NCBI RefSeq assembly: GCF_023101685.1
Contig: NZ_CP082164.1
Location: 7,750,001-7,814,000, forward strand
DNA: 64,000 nt
From: Bradyrhizobium sp. 186
GTDB lineage: Bacteria > Pseudomonadota > Alphaproteobacteria > Rhizobiales > Xanthobacteraceae
Direction of reading: 5' to 3'
The notes below the pieces were generated by a model, which was given only the letters and a program-made list of their open reading frames with translations, was not told where the DNA came from and searched no databases. Shown in pieces: positions 26,391 through 36,915 of the stretch. The translations under genes were made by a program, and so were the position numbers. Position 1 is the stretch's first letter. Each line of letters starts with the position of its first letter.

Positions 26391-27329
26391 ATGGCGGCAA
26401 GCCCTTCGTCCGACCAGGTCTCCGATAACCAGGTTCAGGCGGTTCGCGCCTTCAACCGCTTCTACAAGCTCGGCGTGCTCGACCAGCAACTCCTAAAAAG
26501 TCCGTTCTCGCTGAGCGAGGCGCGCGTGCTGTACGAGCTCGCGCAAGGCGGCGAGCAGTCGGCCAAGGAGATCGGCATCGCGCTCGGGCTCGATCCCGGC
26601 TATCTCAGCCGCATCGTGCAAAGCTTCGACGAGAGCGGGCTGATCGTACGCAAGCCGCTCGCAACCGACCGCCGGCAGTACCAGCTCAGCCTGACCGCGA
26701 AGGGCCGCCGGGCCTTCGCCAAGCTCGAGCGCGTGACGCAGGAGGGCGTCGCTGCGATGCTGCGAGCCCTGCCCGGCGAGGACCGCAGGCGGCTGACCGG
26801 CGCGATGGAGACGATCGAGCGGCTGCTCGGCCTGCCGCGCACGCCAGCCCCGCGCGCGATCTTGCGCGATCCCCGCCCCGGCGACATGGGCTGGGTGGTG
26901 CAGAGCCACGGCGCGCTCTATGCCGGCGAATACGGCTTCGACTCCGGCTTCGAGGCGCTGGTGGCCGAGATCGTCGCGAAATACATGACATCCTACGATC
27001 CCTCGCGCGAGCGCTGCTGGATCGCCGACATCGACGGCCGCCCGGCCGGCTCGGTGTTCCTGGTCAAGGCGAGCGACGACGTCGCCAAGCTGCGCCTGCT
27101 GCTGCTCGATCCGGCGGCGCGCGGCCAGGGCCTCGGCCAGCGGCTGGTCGCCGAATGCGTCACCTTCGCGCGCGCCTGCGGCTATCGCCGGATGACGCTG
27201 TGGACGCAGAGCAACCTGATCGCCGCGCGAAAAATCTACCAGGATGCCGGCTTCAAGCTGGTCGCGACCGAACCGCACCGCAGCTTTGGCCAGAACCTGA
27301 TCGGCGAAACCTGGGAGCGCGATCTCTGA
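26391..27329 (+). CDS. MarR-type regulator fused to GNAT acetyltransferase
   Basis: The 312-aa protein has a MarR winged helix (about residues 10-150: PFSLSEARVLYELAQGG, LGLDPGYLSRIVQSFDESGL, ATDRRQYQLSLTAKGR) and a GNAT domain (about 160-310: LRLLLLDPAARGQGLGQRLV, the acetyl-CoA loop, and AARKIYQDAGFKLV). This fusion is a known architecture; the acetylated substrate is unknown. GAGG precedes the ATG by six bases. A 46-codon gene overlaps its stop codon. Confidence 0.88.
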   Translation: MAASPSSDQVSDNQVQAVRAFNRFYKLGVLDQQLLKSPFSLSEARVLYELAQGGEQSAKEIGIALGLDPGYLSRIVQSFDESGLIVRKPLATDRRQYQLSLTAKGRRAFAKLERVTQEGVAAMLRALPGEDRRRLTGAMETIERLLGLPRTPAPRAILRDPRPGDMGWVVQSHGALYAGEYGFDSGFEALVAEIVAKYMTSYDPSRERCWIADIDGRPAGSVFLVKASDDVAKLRLLLLDPAARGQGLGQRLVAECVTFARACGYRRMTLWTQSNLIAARKIYQDAGFKLVATEPHRSFGQNLIGETWERDL

Positions 27330-27469
27330 TGCGTCAGCGGCACCAGCCTGCGCGCCGTGTCACTGGAGAGCTCGTCGAACTCTACCAGCGCCGGGCGCGG
27401 CGGCTGCACGCGGAGGCTTGCCGGAATTTGTGGCGGGCAGTGTGGAGTTCGCTGCGGCGGAAAATCTAA
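27329..27469 (+). CDS. Small basic protein (46 aa), coupled to the MarR-GNAT gene
   Basis: The ATG shares its A with the upstream stop codon (TGATG). The protein starts MRQRHQPARRVTGELVELYQ and is rich in Arg, with a helical middle (RARRLHAEACRNLWRAVW). It faintly resembles the short Arg-rich DUF1127-type proteins, but I do not claim membership. Evidence is the coupled start and single-strand continuity; no homologue is known to me. Confidence 0.5.
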   Translation: MRQRHQPARRVTGELVELYQRRARRLHAEACRNLWRAVWSSLRRKI

Positions 27470-27488
27470 TCGAGAACGAACGCTGAGA

Positions 27489-27652
27489 TGCTCATTGCTG
27501 TGCCCTCGCCCCTTGTGGGAGAGGGCAGCGACGCAGGTAGACACAAGCTCTCTGGGGTGAGGGGTTGTCTCCACATCTTCCGTGCCGAGCGAGACCCCTC
27601 ATCCGGCGCTTCGCGCCACCTTCGCCCACAAGGGGAGAAGGGAAGAAAGCGC
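27489..27652. repeat. Intergenic repeat with CTCGCCCC...GGGGAGA arms
   Basis: Complementary arms (ctcgccccttgtgggagag and cgcccacaaggggagaag) bracket a region with ggtgaggggttg and cccctcatccgg. A related, differently arranged block lies at 38228-38372. It sits between convergent genes and can form hairpins. Confidence 0.6.
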
Positions 27653-27654
27653 GC

Positions 27655-28218
27655 TTAAACCGTCGCGCCCTGCGCCTTCGTGCGCCGCAGATGCTCGTCC
27701 AGCCGCGGCATGATCTCGACGAAATTGCAGGGGCGCGTGCGGTAGTCGAGCTGGCTTGCGAGGATGCCGTCCCAGCCGTCGCGGCAGGCGCCGGGGGAGC
27801 CGGGCAGGCAGAAGATGTAGGTCGCGCCGGCGACGCCGGCGGTGGCGCGGCTCTGGATCGTCGAGGTGCCGATCTTGGCGTGGCTCAACATGTGGAATGC
27901 GATCGAGAAGCCGTCCATGCGCTTCTCGAACAGCGGCTCGATCGCCTCCGGCGTGACGTCGCGCCCGGTGAAGCCGGTGCCGCCGGTGGTGACGACGACA
28001 TCGATGCCGGCGTCCGCGATCCAGCGGCGAATGACGGCGCGGATCGCCTCGACGTCGTCGGTGACGATCTCGCGCCCAGCGAGATGGTGGCCTGCCGCCG
28101 TGATGCGGTCGGCGAGCGTCTGGCCAGACTTGTCGTCGGCGAGCGCGCGCGTGTCGGAGACCGTGAGCACCGCGATGTTGAGCGGGATGAATTGTTTTGC
28201 TTCGTCGATGGATGCCAT
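27655..28218 (-). CDS. moaB: Molybdenum cofactor biosynthesis protein B
   Basis: A MoaB/Mog-type protein (187 aa) acting on molybdopterin in Moco synthesis. It has IAVLTVSDTRALADDKSG, the MPT-binding VVVTTGGTGFTGRDVTPEA and a C-terminal FCLPGSPGACRDGWDGIL. The start at 28218 is supported by GGAG seven bases upstream; the open frame extends into an upstream repeat and is not coding there. No other moa/moe genes are in the window. Confidence 0.92.
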   Translation of the reverse strand: MASIDEAKQFIPLNIAVLTVSDTRALADDKSGQTLADRITAAGHHLAGREIVTDDVEAIRAVIRRWIADAGIDVVVTTGGTGFTGRDVTPEAIEPLFEKRMDGFSIAFHMLSHAKIGTSTIQSRATAGVAGATYIFCLPGSPGACRDGWDGILASQLDYRTRPCNFVEIMPRLDEHLRRTKAQGATV

Positions 28219-28246
28219 GACTTCACTCCTGCTTCCCCAACCACCG

Positions 28247-28348
28247 CCGTCATCCTGAGGTGCGCGCCCTTGCGCGCCTCGAAGGATGGGCCGGGGGGCT
28301 CGCCATCCTTCGAGGCTCGCCAAATGAGGCGAGCGCCTCAGGATGACG
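28247..28348. repeat. Palindromic repeat (CGTCATCCTGAGG type)
   Basis: Begins cgtcatcctgagg and ends cctcaggatgacg, with inner arms ctcgaaggatgg and ccatccttcgag. It fills the gap between moaB and the zinc peptidase gene. Confidence 0.75.
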
Positions 28349-28360
28349 CCTACAACCAGT

Positions 28361-29298
28361 CTACAACGCCCCGCCGCCGAACGTGTTGCAGGCCTGCACC
28401 GTGCCCTGCTTGTAGCCGGTCATGAACCATTGCTTGCGCTGCGCAGCCGAGCCATGGGTGAAGGAATCAGGCACGACGCGTCCCGTGGCCTGACGCTGCA
28501 GCGTGTCGTCGCCGATCGCGGTCGCCGTGGTCAGCGCGGCGTCGATGTCGCCGGCTTCGAGAAAGCCCGGACGCTTCTTCTCCTCGCGGTTGACCCAGAC
28601 GCCGGACAGGCAGTCGGCCTGGAGTTCCACCTTCACCTGCAACGCATTGGCCTCGGCCTTGCTGCCGGCCTGCTGCTGGAGCCGCGTCACCCGCGGAATG
28701 ATGCCGAGCAGGTTCTGGATGTGATGGCCCGCCTCATGCGCGATGATATAGGCCGCGGTGAACTTGCAGGCATTGCCGGAGCAGCCGCGAAAACGCGTCT
28801 CGACCTCGCGGAAGAAGCCGGTGTCGAGGAAGATGGTGCGGTCCGGCGGACAATAGAACGGTCCCATCGCCGACTGCGCCATGCCGCAGCGGCCGCCATT
28901 GGTGGCGTTGCGGAACAGCACGATCTTCGGCCCGGTGTAGTTCTGGCCGCTGGCCTGGAATATATCGCTCCAGCGATCGTCGATCTCGCCGAGCACGCCA
29001 GCGATCATGCTGCCCATCTCGTCGGTCGGCGCTCCGCGCTTGGCGTTGGAGGACGACTGGCGGTCGGTCTGGTAGGTCGGCGCCTGGTTGCCGCCGGTGA
29101 GGATCTCGGCGCCACCGATCAGGATGCGCGGATCGATGCCGAAGGCGTAGCCGATCAGGCCGAGCACGATGACGGTGCCGATGCCGAGCCCGCCGCCCCC
29201 CATGGGCAGGCCGAACCCGCCCCTCCACCGCCGCCGCCACCACCATCGTCGCGACGATCCTCGACGTCGTCGCTGCGGCGGAAATCATCGTAGCGCAT
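28361..29298 (-). pseudogene. Neutral zinc metallopeptidase (YpfJ-type) with a one-base frameshift near the N-terminus
   Basis: The body of the gene (ATG at 29203 to stop at 28361, 280 aa) encodes a membrane-anchored zinc peptidase: helix GTVIVLGLIGYAFGI, then RTIFLDTGFFRE and the zinc motif IIAHEAGHHIQNL. The family N-terminus (MRYDDFRRSDDVEDRRDDGG) is present too, starting at ATG 29298, but in another frame. Adding one base in the glycine-codon run (about 29210-29225) restores FGLPMGGG in frame. Either a sequencing error or a real mutation. A shorter protein starting at 29203 would keep the anchor and active site. Confidence 0.8.
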
Positions 29299-29620
29299 GG
29301 CGGCTTCCCTCGGTCCTTGATGGCATCACTTGGGCGTTTTGGGCACAAGGGCGCGAAAGCTCGACGCGCCACACACATAAAATTTCCATTGCGTTAATCA
29401 ATATCCCGCTCGGCAAAAATTGCCTAGTGCGACAGCGTGCCGGTGCCAGCAATTTTTTCCGGGGTCGTGCAGTTTTTTCCGAGAGAAATTTGGAGTCTTT
29501 TTGGAGCTCTGGCTGCTCCCGCGACGCGAAGAAGCGCGAAATGCACTGTAAAACACGACGAATGCGCGCAACGAGCCACGCGCAACGCGCAACGCGGCGC
29601 CTGCTCACAAAAGTAGCGGG
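29299..29620. other. Intergenic region upstream of ccrM and the zinc peptidase
   Basis: About 320 bp, AT-richer than its neighbours around 29380-29510 (runs such as caattttttcc and cagttttttcc). It ends in a short direct repeat (acgcgcaacgcgcaacgcggc). No gene is supported. It likely holds promoters for the two divergent genes. Confidence 0.4.
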
Positions 29621-30848
<1,228 letters not shown>

Positions 30849-30872
30849 CCGCTTCCGATATTGCCGGTCTTT

Positions 30873-30960
30873 TAGGGTGGGCAAAGGCGCAAAGCGCTGT
30901 GCCCACCTCTCGCCACGCCTCAAACAGACGTGGTGGGCACGCTTTGCTTTGCCACCCTAC
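30873..30960. repeat. Palindromic repeat (TAGGGTGGGCAAAG type)
   Basis: Begins tagggtgggcaaaggcg and ends gccaccctac, with inner arms gtgcccacc and ggtgggcac. It lies just after ccrM and may terminate it. Confidence 0.7.
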
Positions 30961-31031
30961 GGCCGCTTGAATGAGACCACTCTGGGGATTAGATTTCACC
31001 CGTTGGTTCTCGTCTGGATCGGCCGGCTCCC

Positions 31032-31358
31032 ATGCGACGACATCCCGAGACATTTCTCCTCGTGCCGCTCCTGCCGATCTTCCTGGTCGGCATGTTTCCG
31101 ATGTTCCTGATCGGGCTATTGGGATTTTTCGGCCTCGCCATCTTCGGCGTGCTCGTCGTCTGCGTCGGCCTCGCCAGCAGCAACGAGGCCCACGACAGCT
31201 TTAATCACGACGTCATCGTTCACGGCTATGGGCGAGGATCGGAACGCGCCACGCAAGCGTCCAACATGCACACGGCGACGCGACTGGCCTTGCGGCTCGA
31301 GGCTGTCGGCGCTGCCATGATCATCGCGGCGGCGATCGGCCTCGTCTACGCCGGCTGA
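31032..31358 (+). CDS. Small hypothetical membrane protein (108 aa)
   Basis: Two long hydrophobic segments at residues 8-48 (FLLVPLLPIFLVGMFPMFLI, then GLLGFFGLAIFGVLVVCVGL) and one at the C-terminus (AVGAAMIIAAAIGLVYAG) surround a polar loop. The topology suggests three or four membrane helices. I recognise no family. It precedes a GST gene by 130 bp on the same strand. No strong ribosome site decides the start. Confidence 0.5.
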   Translation: MRRHPETFLLVPLLPIFLVGMFPMFLIGLLGFFGLAIFGVLVVCVGLASSNEAHDSFNHDVIVHGYGRGSERATQASNMHTATRLALRLEAVGAAMIIAAAIGLVYAG

Positions 31359-31488
31359 TCTGCGCGGCGCGCAGGTGCCGCCCGGCAAAGTCGCCGGTTG
31401 CGCCCCCGGACCAGGTTCAGGCAAGAGAAGGTCGCCTGCGGCAATGATGCGGCGTTCGCTCTCGACAAGAGGAATTGGGGAGACAAAC

Positions 31489-32169
31489 ATGCTCAAATTC
31501 TATTTCAACGGATCGCCCAACCCGACCAAGGTCGCACTTTATCTTGAAGAGTCCGGCCTGCCCTTCGAGCCGGTGGCCGTCGACACCCGCAAGGGCGAAC
31601 AGTTCACGCCGGCCTATTTGAAGATCAATCCAAACGCCAAGGTGCCGGCGATCGACGACAGCGGCACGATCGTTTTCGACTCGAACGCCATCCTGCTCTA
31701 TCTCGCCGAGAAGACCGGAAAATTCCTGCCGGCCGCCACTGTGCGCGGCGAGACGCTGTCATGGCTGATGTTCATCGCCACCGGCCTCGGCCCCTATTCG
31801 GGCCAGGCCGTGCACTTCAAGCACTTCTCGCCCAAGGACCAGGACTACGCGCATAACCGCTACCAGTTCGAAGGCCACCGCCACTACCAGATCCTCGACG
31901 ACCACCTCGCTGGGAAGCGCTACATGGTCGGCGACAGCTACTCGATCGTCGACATGGCGTTGTGGGGCTGGGCGCGCATGGCCGCCTTCGTGCTCGGCGA
32001 GGACGCGCCGGCGAAATATCCGAATGTGAAACGACTGGTCGACGAGATCTCGGCACGGCCGGCGGCGGCACGCGCGATCGCACTGAAGGACAAGTTCACC
32101 TTCAAGGCCGAGATGGACGACGAGGCCCGCGGCAACATGTTCAAACACATGACGACGAAGGTGGCCTGA
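31489..32169 (+). CDS. Glutathione S-transferase family protein
   Basis: This 226-aa protein has an N-terminal thioredoxin-like GST domain (MLKFYFNGSPNPTKVALYLE; NAKVPAIDD; FDSNAILLYLAEKTG) and an all-helical C-terminal domain (YMVGDSYSIVDMALWGW). Ser9-Pro-Asn-Pro near the N-terminus is the likely glutathione-activating region. GGAG lies six bases before the ATG. The substrate is unknown; it is not close to the other GST in the window. Confidence 0.88.
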   Translation: MLKFYFNGSPNPTKVALYLEESGLPFEPVAVDTRKGEQFTPAYLKINPNAKVPAIDDSGTIVFDSNAILLYLAEKTGKFLPAATVRGETLSWLMFIATGLGPYSGQAVHFKHFSPKDQDYAHNRYQFEGHRHYQILDDHLAGKRYMVGDSYSIVDMALWGWARMAAFVLGEDAPAKYPNVKRLVDEISARPAAARAIALKDKFTFKAEMDDEARGNMFKHMTTKVA

Positions 32170-32238
32170 TCCCGCCGCACCACTGTTTCAGGTCCACGCG
32201 CATGCGCGTGGACCTTTGCTTTTAGGACGTCCGCGCCG

Positions 32239-34248
32239 TCAGGCGGCGTGGACCGAGTTCAGGAATTTGCTGACCTCGAGCTTGAGGCGGTTGCTGTCGG
32301 CCGACAGCGAGCGCGCCGCCGACAGCACCTGCGAGGAGGCCGAGCCGGTTTCCGAAGCGCCGCGCTGCACGTCGCCGATGTTGGTCGAGACCCGCTGGGT
32401 GCCGTGGGCCGCTTGCTGGACGTTGCGGGAGATTTCCTGCGTGGCGGCGCCCTGCTCTTCCACGGCGGCGGCGACCGTCGACGAGATTTCCGACAGACGC
32501 TCGATGGTGCCGCTGATCTCCCTGATCGAGCCGACCGACTCCTCCGTCGCGGCCTGGATGCCGGAGACCTGCTGGGCGATCTCGCCCGTGGCCTTGGCGG
32601 TCTGCTCGGCAAGCGCCTTGACCTCCGAGGCGACCACGGCAAAACCGCGGCCGGCCTCGCCCGCGCGCGCCGCCTCGATGGTGGCGTTCAGCGCCAACAG
32701 GTTGGTCTGGCCTGCAATCGTGCTGATCAGCTCGACCACGTCGCCGATCCGGGCGGCGGCCTTGGAGAGCTCGCCGACCCGTTCGTTGGTCCGGCTTGCC
32801 TGAGACACGGCCTCGTTGGCGATACGCGCCGATTCCTGCACCTGGCGAGCAATCTCGCTGACCGAGGAGGAGAGCTCTTCGGTCGCGGACGCGACCGCCT
32901 GCACGTTGGCGGTGGCTTCCTGAGATGCGGACGCCACCTCGGTCGAGAGATCCTGAGCGCGGGCGGCAGTCTGGGTCAGCGTGCCCGCGGAAGCTTCGAG
33001 CTCGCTCGATGCCGATGACACGGTATCGACGATCTCGCCCACCGCCTGCTCGAACTGATCGGCGAGCTTGACCATGTCGGCCTTCCGGCTCTCCGCCTGC
33101 CGCGCCTCGACCTCCACCTGCTCGTCGCGCAGGCGTTCGGTCTCGACCATGCTCTCCTTGAACACCTGGATCGCCTTCGCCATGTCGCCGATCTCGTCAG
33201 CCTTGCCGCGTCCGGGAATCTCGACCGCGAGATCGCCGCCGGCAAGGGCGCCCATCGCGCGCGTCATCGAGGTCAGCGGTCCGACAATGCTGCGGGCGAT
33301 CAGGAACGCGACGATCAAGCCGAACAGGATGGCAAGACCCCCGGCGATCTCCTGAACCGACGTCGTGCCGGCGATCACCGCTTCGGCGGTGGTGCGCGAA
33401 TCGCGGTAGTCTTTCTTCAGGGTAGTTTCGGCGACCTTGAGCCTGCCGATGCTGTCGGCGATGAGGGGCGCAAGGTTCTTGTGGTAGATCTCGTCGGCCT
33501 GGAGCATCGCGGCGGATGTCGTCTCGAATGCGGACTTGTAGATTCCGAGCGAGGTCTTCACCGGCACGATCGCAGCTCGCAGCTCCGCCGGCGGGGAGCC
33601 CTTTTCGATCGCTGCGAGCCGTTGCGCTGCCCTGTCGGCATTCGTCCTGAAATTCGCAGGTCCCTTGGTGTCGCGCATGGCCAGGAAACGCCAGTTTGCG
33701 ATTTGAACAAGAAGGACCCTGGATTCGAGGTCCGCGACAAGGGCCGTGGTGTCTTCATCGGCGGATGCGCGCGCCGCATCGACCAGCTTGCCCATCTTGA
33801 CGGTCAGCTCGTCGCCGCTGGGCAGCAGCGTCGCCTTACCCGTTCTCGCCTCATTGACGGCATCCCCCAGATTGTCACGCAGGGTCCGCATCTTTGCTAT
33901 GTCGCCGATGAGACCGTCGTAGAGCTTTCGCCGCTCCTCCGAGAGCGTCCCCTTGGCCCCGACCTGCAACAGCTCGGTCACTGCGGTCTCCCGTTCCGCG
34001 GCCTCCCTCATCGCAGGTTCGCTGCCGTCGTAAATGTATCGCAGGTTTGCCCGCTGGATCGCCTGCAGATGGGTCGATATCTCCAGGACCCGCGCGGTGC
34101 TGTCCGAAAGTGCGGATTGTCTTGCGACCTGATCCTGGACAGCCCACAGATTCCAGACCGCCGTCATGGCCATGGCGAATCCAACCACTACGAGAGCCGT
34201 AAACCCGGCGTAAAGACGTCCCCTGATCCGCAAACGAAACTTCGGCAT
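32239..34248 (-). CDS. Methyl-accepting chemotaxis protein
   Basis: The 669-aa transducer has a first membrane helix at residues 12-33 ([20 protein letters not shown]) and a periplasmic helical sensor of about 260 residues. A second helix ([20 protein letters not shown]) is followed by a HAMP linker. The cytoplasmic signalling tip is [20 protein letters not shown] with [19 protein letters not shown] beyond it. No CheR-docking pentapeptide is seen at the end. The ligand is unknown; sensors of this helical-bundle shape often bind small organic acids. The start at 34248 was chosen because upstream codons lack a signal-like helix. Confidence 0.92.
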   Translation of the reverse strand: MPKFRLRIRGRLYAGFTALVVVGFAMAMTAVWNLWAVQDQVARQSALSDSTARVLEISTHLQAIQRANLRYIYDGSEPAMREAAERETAVTELLQVGAKGTLSEERRKLYDGLIGDIAKMRTLRDNLGDAVNEARTGKATLLPSGDELTVKMGKLVDAARASADEDTTALVADLESRVLLVQIANWRFLAMRDTKGPANFRTNADRAAQRLAAIEKGSPPAELRAAIVPVKTSLGIYKSAFETTSAAMLQADEIYHKNLAPLIADSIGRLKVAETTLKKDYRDSRTTAEAVIAGTTSVQEIAGGLAILFGLIVAFLIARSIVGPLTSMTRAMGALAGGDLAVEIPGRGKADEIGDMAKAIQVFKESMVETERLRDEQVEVEARQAESRKADMVKLADQFEQAVGEIVDTVSSASSELEASAGTLTQTAARAQDLSTEVASASQEATANVQAVASATEELSSSVSEIARQVQESARIANEAVSQASRTNERVGELSKAAARIGDVVELISTIAGQTNLLALNATIEAARAGEAGRGFAVVASEVKALAEQTAKATGEIAQQVSGIQAATEESVGSIREISGTIERLSEISSTVAAAVEEQGAATQEISRNVQQAAHGTQRVSTNIGDVQRGASETGSASSQVLSAARSLSADSNRLKLEVSKFLNSVHAA

Positions 34249-34527
34249 TTCCAGTGTCCACCCAGAAGCAAGAAAATTAGGGCAGCCGAATGCCTCCCGG
34301 TATTCGCCATCAGCCGCCCACGCAGCCATGAGGATCGCGCCTTGGATCACTCATGCTGCAGAGCACACAATGGTCGACACTCCTTAATCGTATCCTTCTT
34401 TTTTTCGCACGAGCTTCTGGAAAGCAGACGAAATCTGCTGATTATGTAAGCAGATGCGCAGACTCTCGCGGCATCGCGACGACAGGCCGCGCGTGCCGGG
34501 CGGCCACCGCGTTGCTCTTCAGAGCGG

Positions 34528-34971
34528 TTAGCTCGTGGCGCGGAGGGCCGCTTGCGGAAACGGCCCCAGCGCCTTCTCTGTGAGGATCGAGTCGCAATAT
34601 TCCCTGATCTCCTTGATCTTGCCGTCCTCCAGGCGAAACACCAGGCAATAGTCATTGTCGTAGCGCACGCCTTCGGGCGTGACGTTGTCACCCTTGGCTT
34701 CCACCACGACGATGTCGCCATCGGCGATAAAGCGGTGGGCGACCGTTCGCGTCCGGTCGGCCAGGCGGGTGCGCACATAGCCGTGCAGGTCGTTGACGAT
34801 GGACTGCTTGCCCGAGAACGTCCGCGACCAGGAATATTGCCCGGTCACGATCCATTTGGCGTCGTCGGCAAGGCTTGCGGTGAACAGCGCGCGGTCGCGC
34901 GCGGCGGGATCCGGATTGGCGGCGGCGGCAAAAATATCCTGCATCAGTTTCTTGTTGGCTGCGGCGCTCAT
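34528..34971 (-). CDS. NTF2-like (SnoaL-like) protein
   Basis: A 147-aa cone-fold protein: NKKLMQDIFAAAANPDPA, FTASLADDAKWIVTG, VVVEAKGDNVTPEGVRYDND and IKEIREYCDS. GGAG is eight bases before the ATG at 34971. It is divergent from a LysR-type gene 91 bp away, the common arrangement in which the LysR protein controls its neighbour. Related to the protein at 10361-10786. Reaction unknown. Confidence 0.78.
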   Translation of the reverse strand: MSAAANKKLMQDIFAAAANPDPAARDRALFTASLADDAKWIVTGQYSWSRTFSGKQSIVNDLHGYVRTRLADRTRTVAHRFIADGDIVVVEAKGDNVTPEGVRYDNDYCLVFRLEDGKIKEIREYCDSILTEKALGPFPQAALRATS

Positions 34972-35062
34972 GGCGTCATCTCCGTTTGGTGACATCACGG
35001 AGATCATCACTGCTGGATTAGAATTCTTCAAATCGATAGCCGGTATGATATCTATTCACCCC

Positions 35063-35985
35063 ATGAATTTGAACTCGCTCGACCTCAATCTGCTCACTGC
35101 ACTGGACGCGCTGCTGCGCGAGGCCAATGTCAGCCGCGCCGCCTTGCGGATCGGGCTGTCGCAGCCGACTGCGAGCCACGCGCTCCAGCGCCTGCGCAAC
35201 ATTTTCGGCGATCCGCTTCTGGTGCGCACCGGTGCGCGGATGGAGCTCACGCCGCGGGCGCTAGCCCTGCGCGCGCCGTTGGCGCAGGCGCTCGACCAGG
35301 TGCGCGGGCTGTTCGTTCCCGAGGAATTCGACGCCGCGCGCAGCGAGCGGCAATTCCGGCTGATGATGCCCGATCTCGCGGTCGAGCTGCTGATGCCGCC
35401 GTTGATGGAGAAGGTCACGCGGCTTGCCCCAACGTCCGCATCGACGTCGTGCCGTGGCGGGGACCCGCGATCTTCCACGCCGAGTTCGCCCGCACCATCG
35501 ACCTCGTGATCTCGATCGGCAACGCGTTCAAGGGCTTTCACCGCCAGTTGCTCTACGCCGACAGCGATGCGCTGGCAGTGCGGCGCGGCCACCCTCAGGG
35601 CGCGAAGCTGAAGCGGCGCGAGACCTTCCTCGCCGCGCGCCATGTCGGCGTGATCATCCGCGGCCAGCCAGAGGACCTGATCGACACCTGGCTGCACGCC
35701 AAGGGTATCGAGCGGCACATCGCGCTGGTCGTGCCGGGCTATCTCGAAGCGCTTCACGTCGCCGCCCGCACCGACCTCGTCGCCTTCGTGCCGCGCCGGC
35801 TGATTGCAGCGTTGTCGCGGCAACTCAGCCTCGCCACGGTGATACCGCCGCTCGACCCCGGCATCGACGAGCAGTTCATGTTCTATCCGACCCGCGCGCA
35901 GATGGATCCTGGGTCGATCTGGCTGAGACGGTTGATGCTGGAGACGGGACGGGAGCTGGACAGAGAAAAGCGGCGTGCCGTGTAG
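35063..35985 (+). pseudogene. LysR-family regulator with a one-base frameshift
   Basis: The first part (MNLNSLDLNLLTALDALLRE, SQPTASHALQRLRNIFGDPL) is a normal LysR DNA-binding domain followed by the start of the effector domain. The frame breaks at a run of four C (35427-35430): one added C would give the expected join from KVTRLAP to NVRIDVVPWRG. The second part then continues in frame to 35985 (RTIDLVISIGNAF ... LATVIPPLDPGID). The two pieces sum to about 307 aa, full family length. Either a sequencing error or a recent inactivation. The divergent NTF2-like gene is the likely target. Confidence 0.82.
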
Positions 35986-36008
35986 AACGCAGTTTCAAAA
36001 AATTCAGT

Positions 36009-36154
36009 GTCGTCCCGGCGAAGGCCGGGACCCATAACGCTAGGGAGGAGTTTGGCGAAGACTGGTCGTTCGGTACTCCTATCGATCGCAATCGATAGAT
36101 TCCGCGGTATGGGTCCCGGCCCCCGTGCGCAATTGCGCACTAGGCCGGGACGAC
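36009..36154. repeat. Palindromic repeat (GTCGTCCCGGCGAAGGCC type)
   Basis: Begins gtcgtcccggcgaaggccgg and ends ggccgggacgacg. The inner motifs gacccata and tatgggtc are also complementary. It lies between the LysR gene and a convergent GST gene. A degraded fragment of the same type is visible near 5131-5152. Confidence 0.8.
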
Positions 36155-36171
36155 GGCGGAGAGTTACTTAC

Positions 36172-36792
36172 TCACGCCTTCTGCGCGTCCATCACCTTGC
36201 GCACGGCGGGGCGGTCGGACATCCGCTTGAAATGGTCGGCGACCTTCGGGGTGGCGTTGATATCAACGCTGTCGCCTTCGAGCCATTGCGAGATGGTGAA
36301 GAGATAGGGATCGCAGATCGTGTACTGCTCGCCCATCACCCAAGGCCCCCTGAACATCTTCTGCTCGATCAGCGCGAAGCAGCCGCCCACGGTCTTCGGG
36401 ATCATTTGCTTCATGTCGGCGAACGAGCTCTCTTCCGTCGCCCAGCGCGCGCCGCGCATCTTGTGCGCATGGGCGATGTGCACGGTCGAGCAGAGATAGG
36501 AGTTGAACGACTGTACCTGCGCGAAGGCAAAGGGATCGTCGAACGGCGCGAGCTTCGCCTTGGGGAAGGTCTGCGCGATGTAGGCCAGCATCGCCGGCGT
36601 CTCGGTCAGGACGCCACGATCGGTCACCAGCGACGGCACGCGCGCCTTCGGGTTAATCTCGAGATATTCCGGGCTGTTCTGCTGATTGGCTTTGAAGTTA
36701 AGCTGTTCGGCCGTGTAGTCGGCGCCGACCTCTTCCAGGGTGATATGGGTGGCGAGCGCGCAGGTGCCGGGGGCGGTGTAGAGCTTGAACAT
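36172..36792 (-). CDS. Glutathione S-transferase (beta-class-like)
   Basis: This 206-aa GST begins MFKLYTAPGTCALATHITLE; the cysteine at position 11 is where beta-class bacterial GSTs have their reactive Cys. NPKARVPSLVTDRGVLTETP is the glutathione-binding loop and GEQYTICDPYLFTISQW the C-terminal domain core. Start at ATG 36792. It is divergent from the flavin monooxygenase gene (123 bp apart), and the two may act on the same aromatic or electrophilic substrate; that link is inference. Confidence 0.9.
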   Translation of the reverse strand: MFKLYTAPGTCALATHITLEEVGADYTAEQLNFKANQQNSPEYLEINPKARVPSLVTDRGVLTETPAMLAYIAQTFPKAKLAPFDDPFAFAQVQSFNSYLCSTVHIAHAHKMRGARWATEESSFADMKQMIPKTVGGCFALIEQKMFRGPWVMGEQYTICDPYLFTISQWLEGDSVDINATPKVADHFKRMSDRPAVRKVMDAQKA

Positions 36793-36915
36793 GGCGGACC
36801 TCATGGGAAAAGCGGAAATTAGCGGCCGGCCGCCGCCGCGTCCATAGGGCTCTCTTCGCAGTTGCCCACGGCCGCCCCGCCGTGCGAAGACGCCGCCAAT
36901 CGGAGGGGATTTGTC

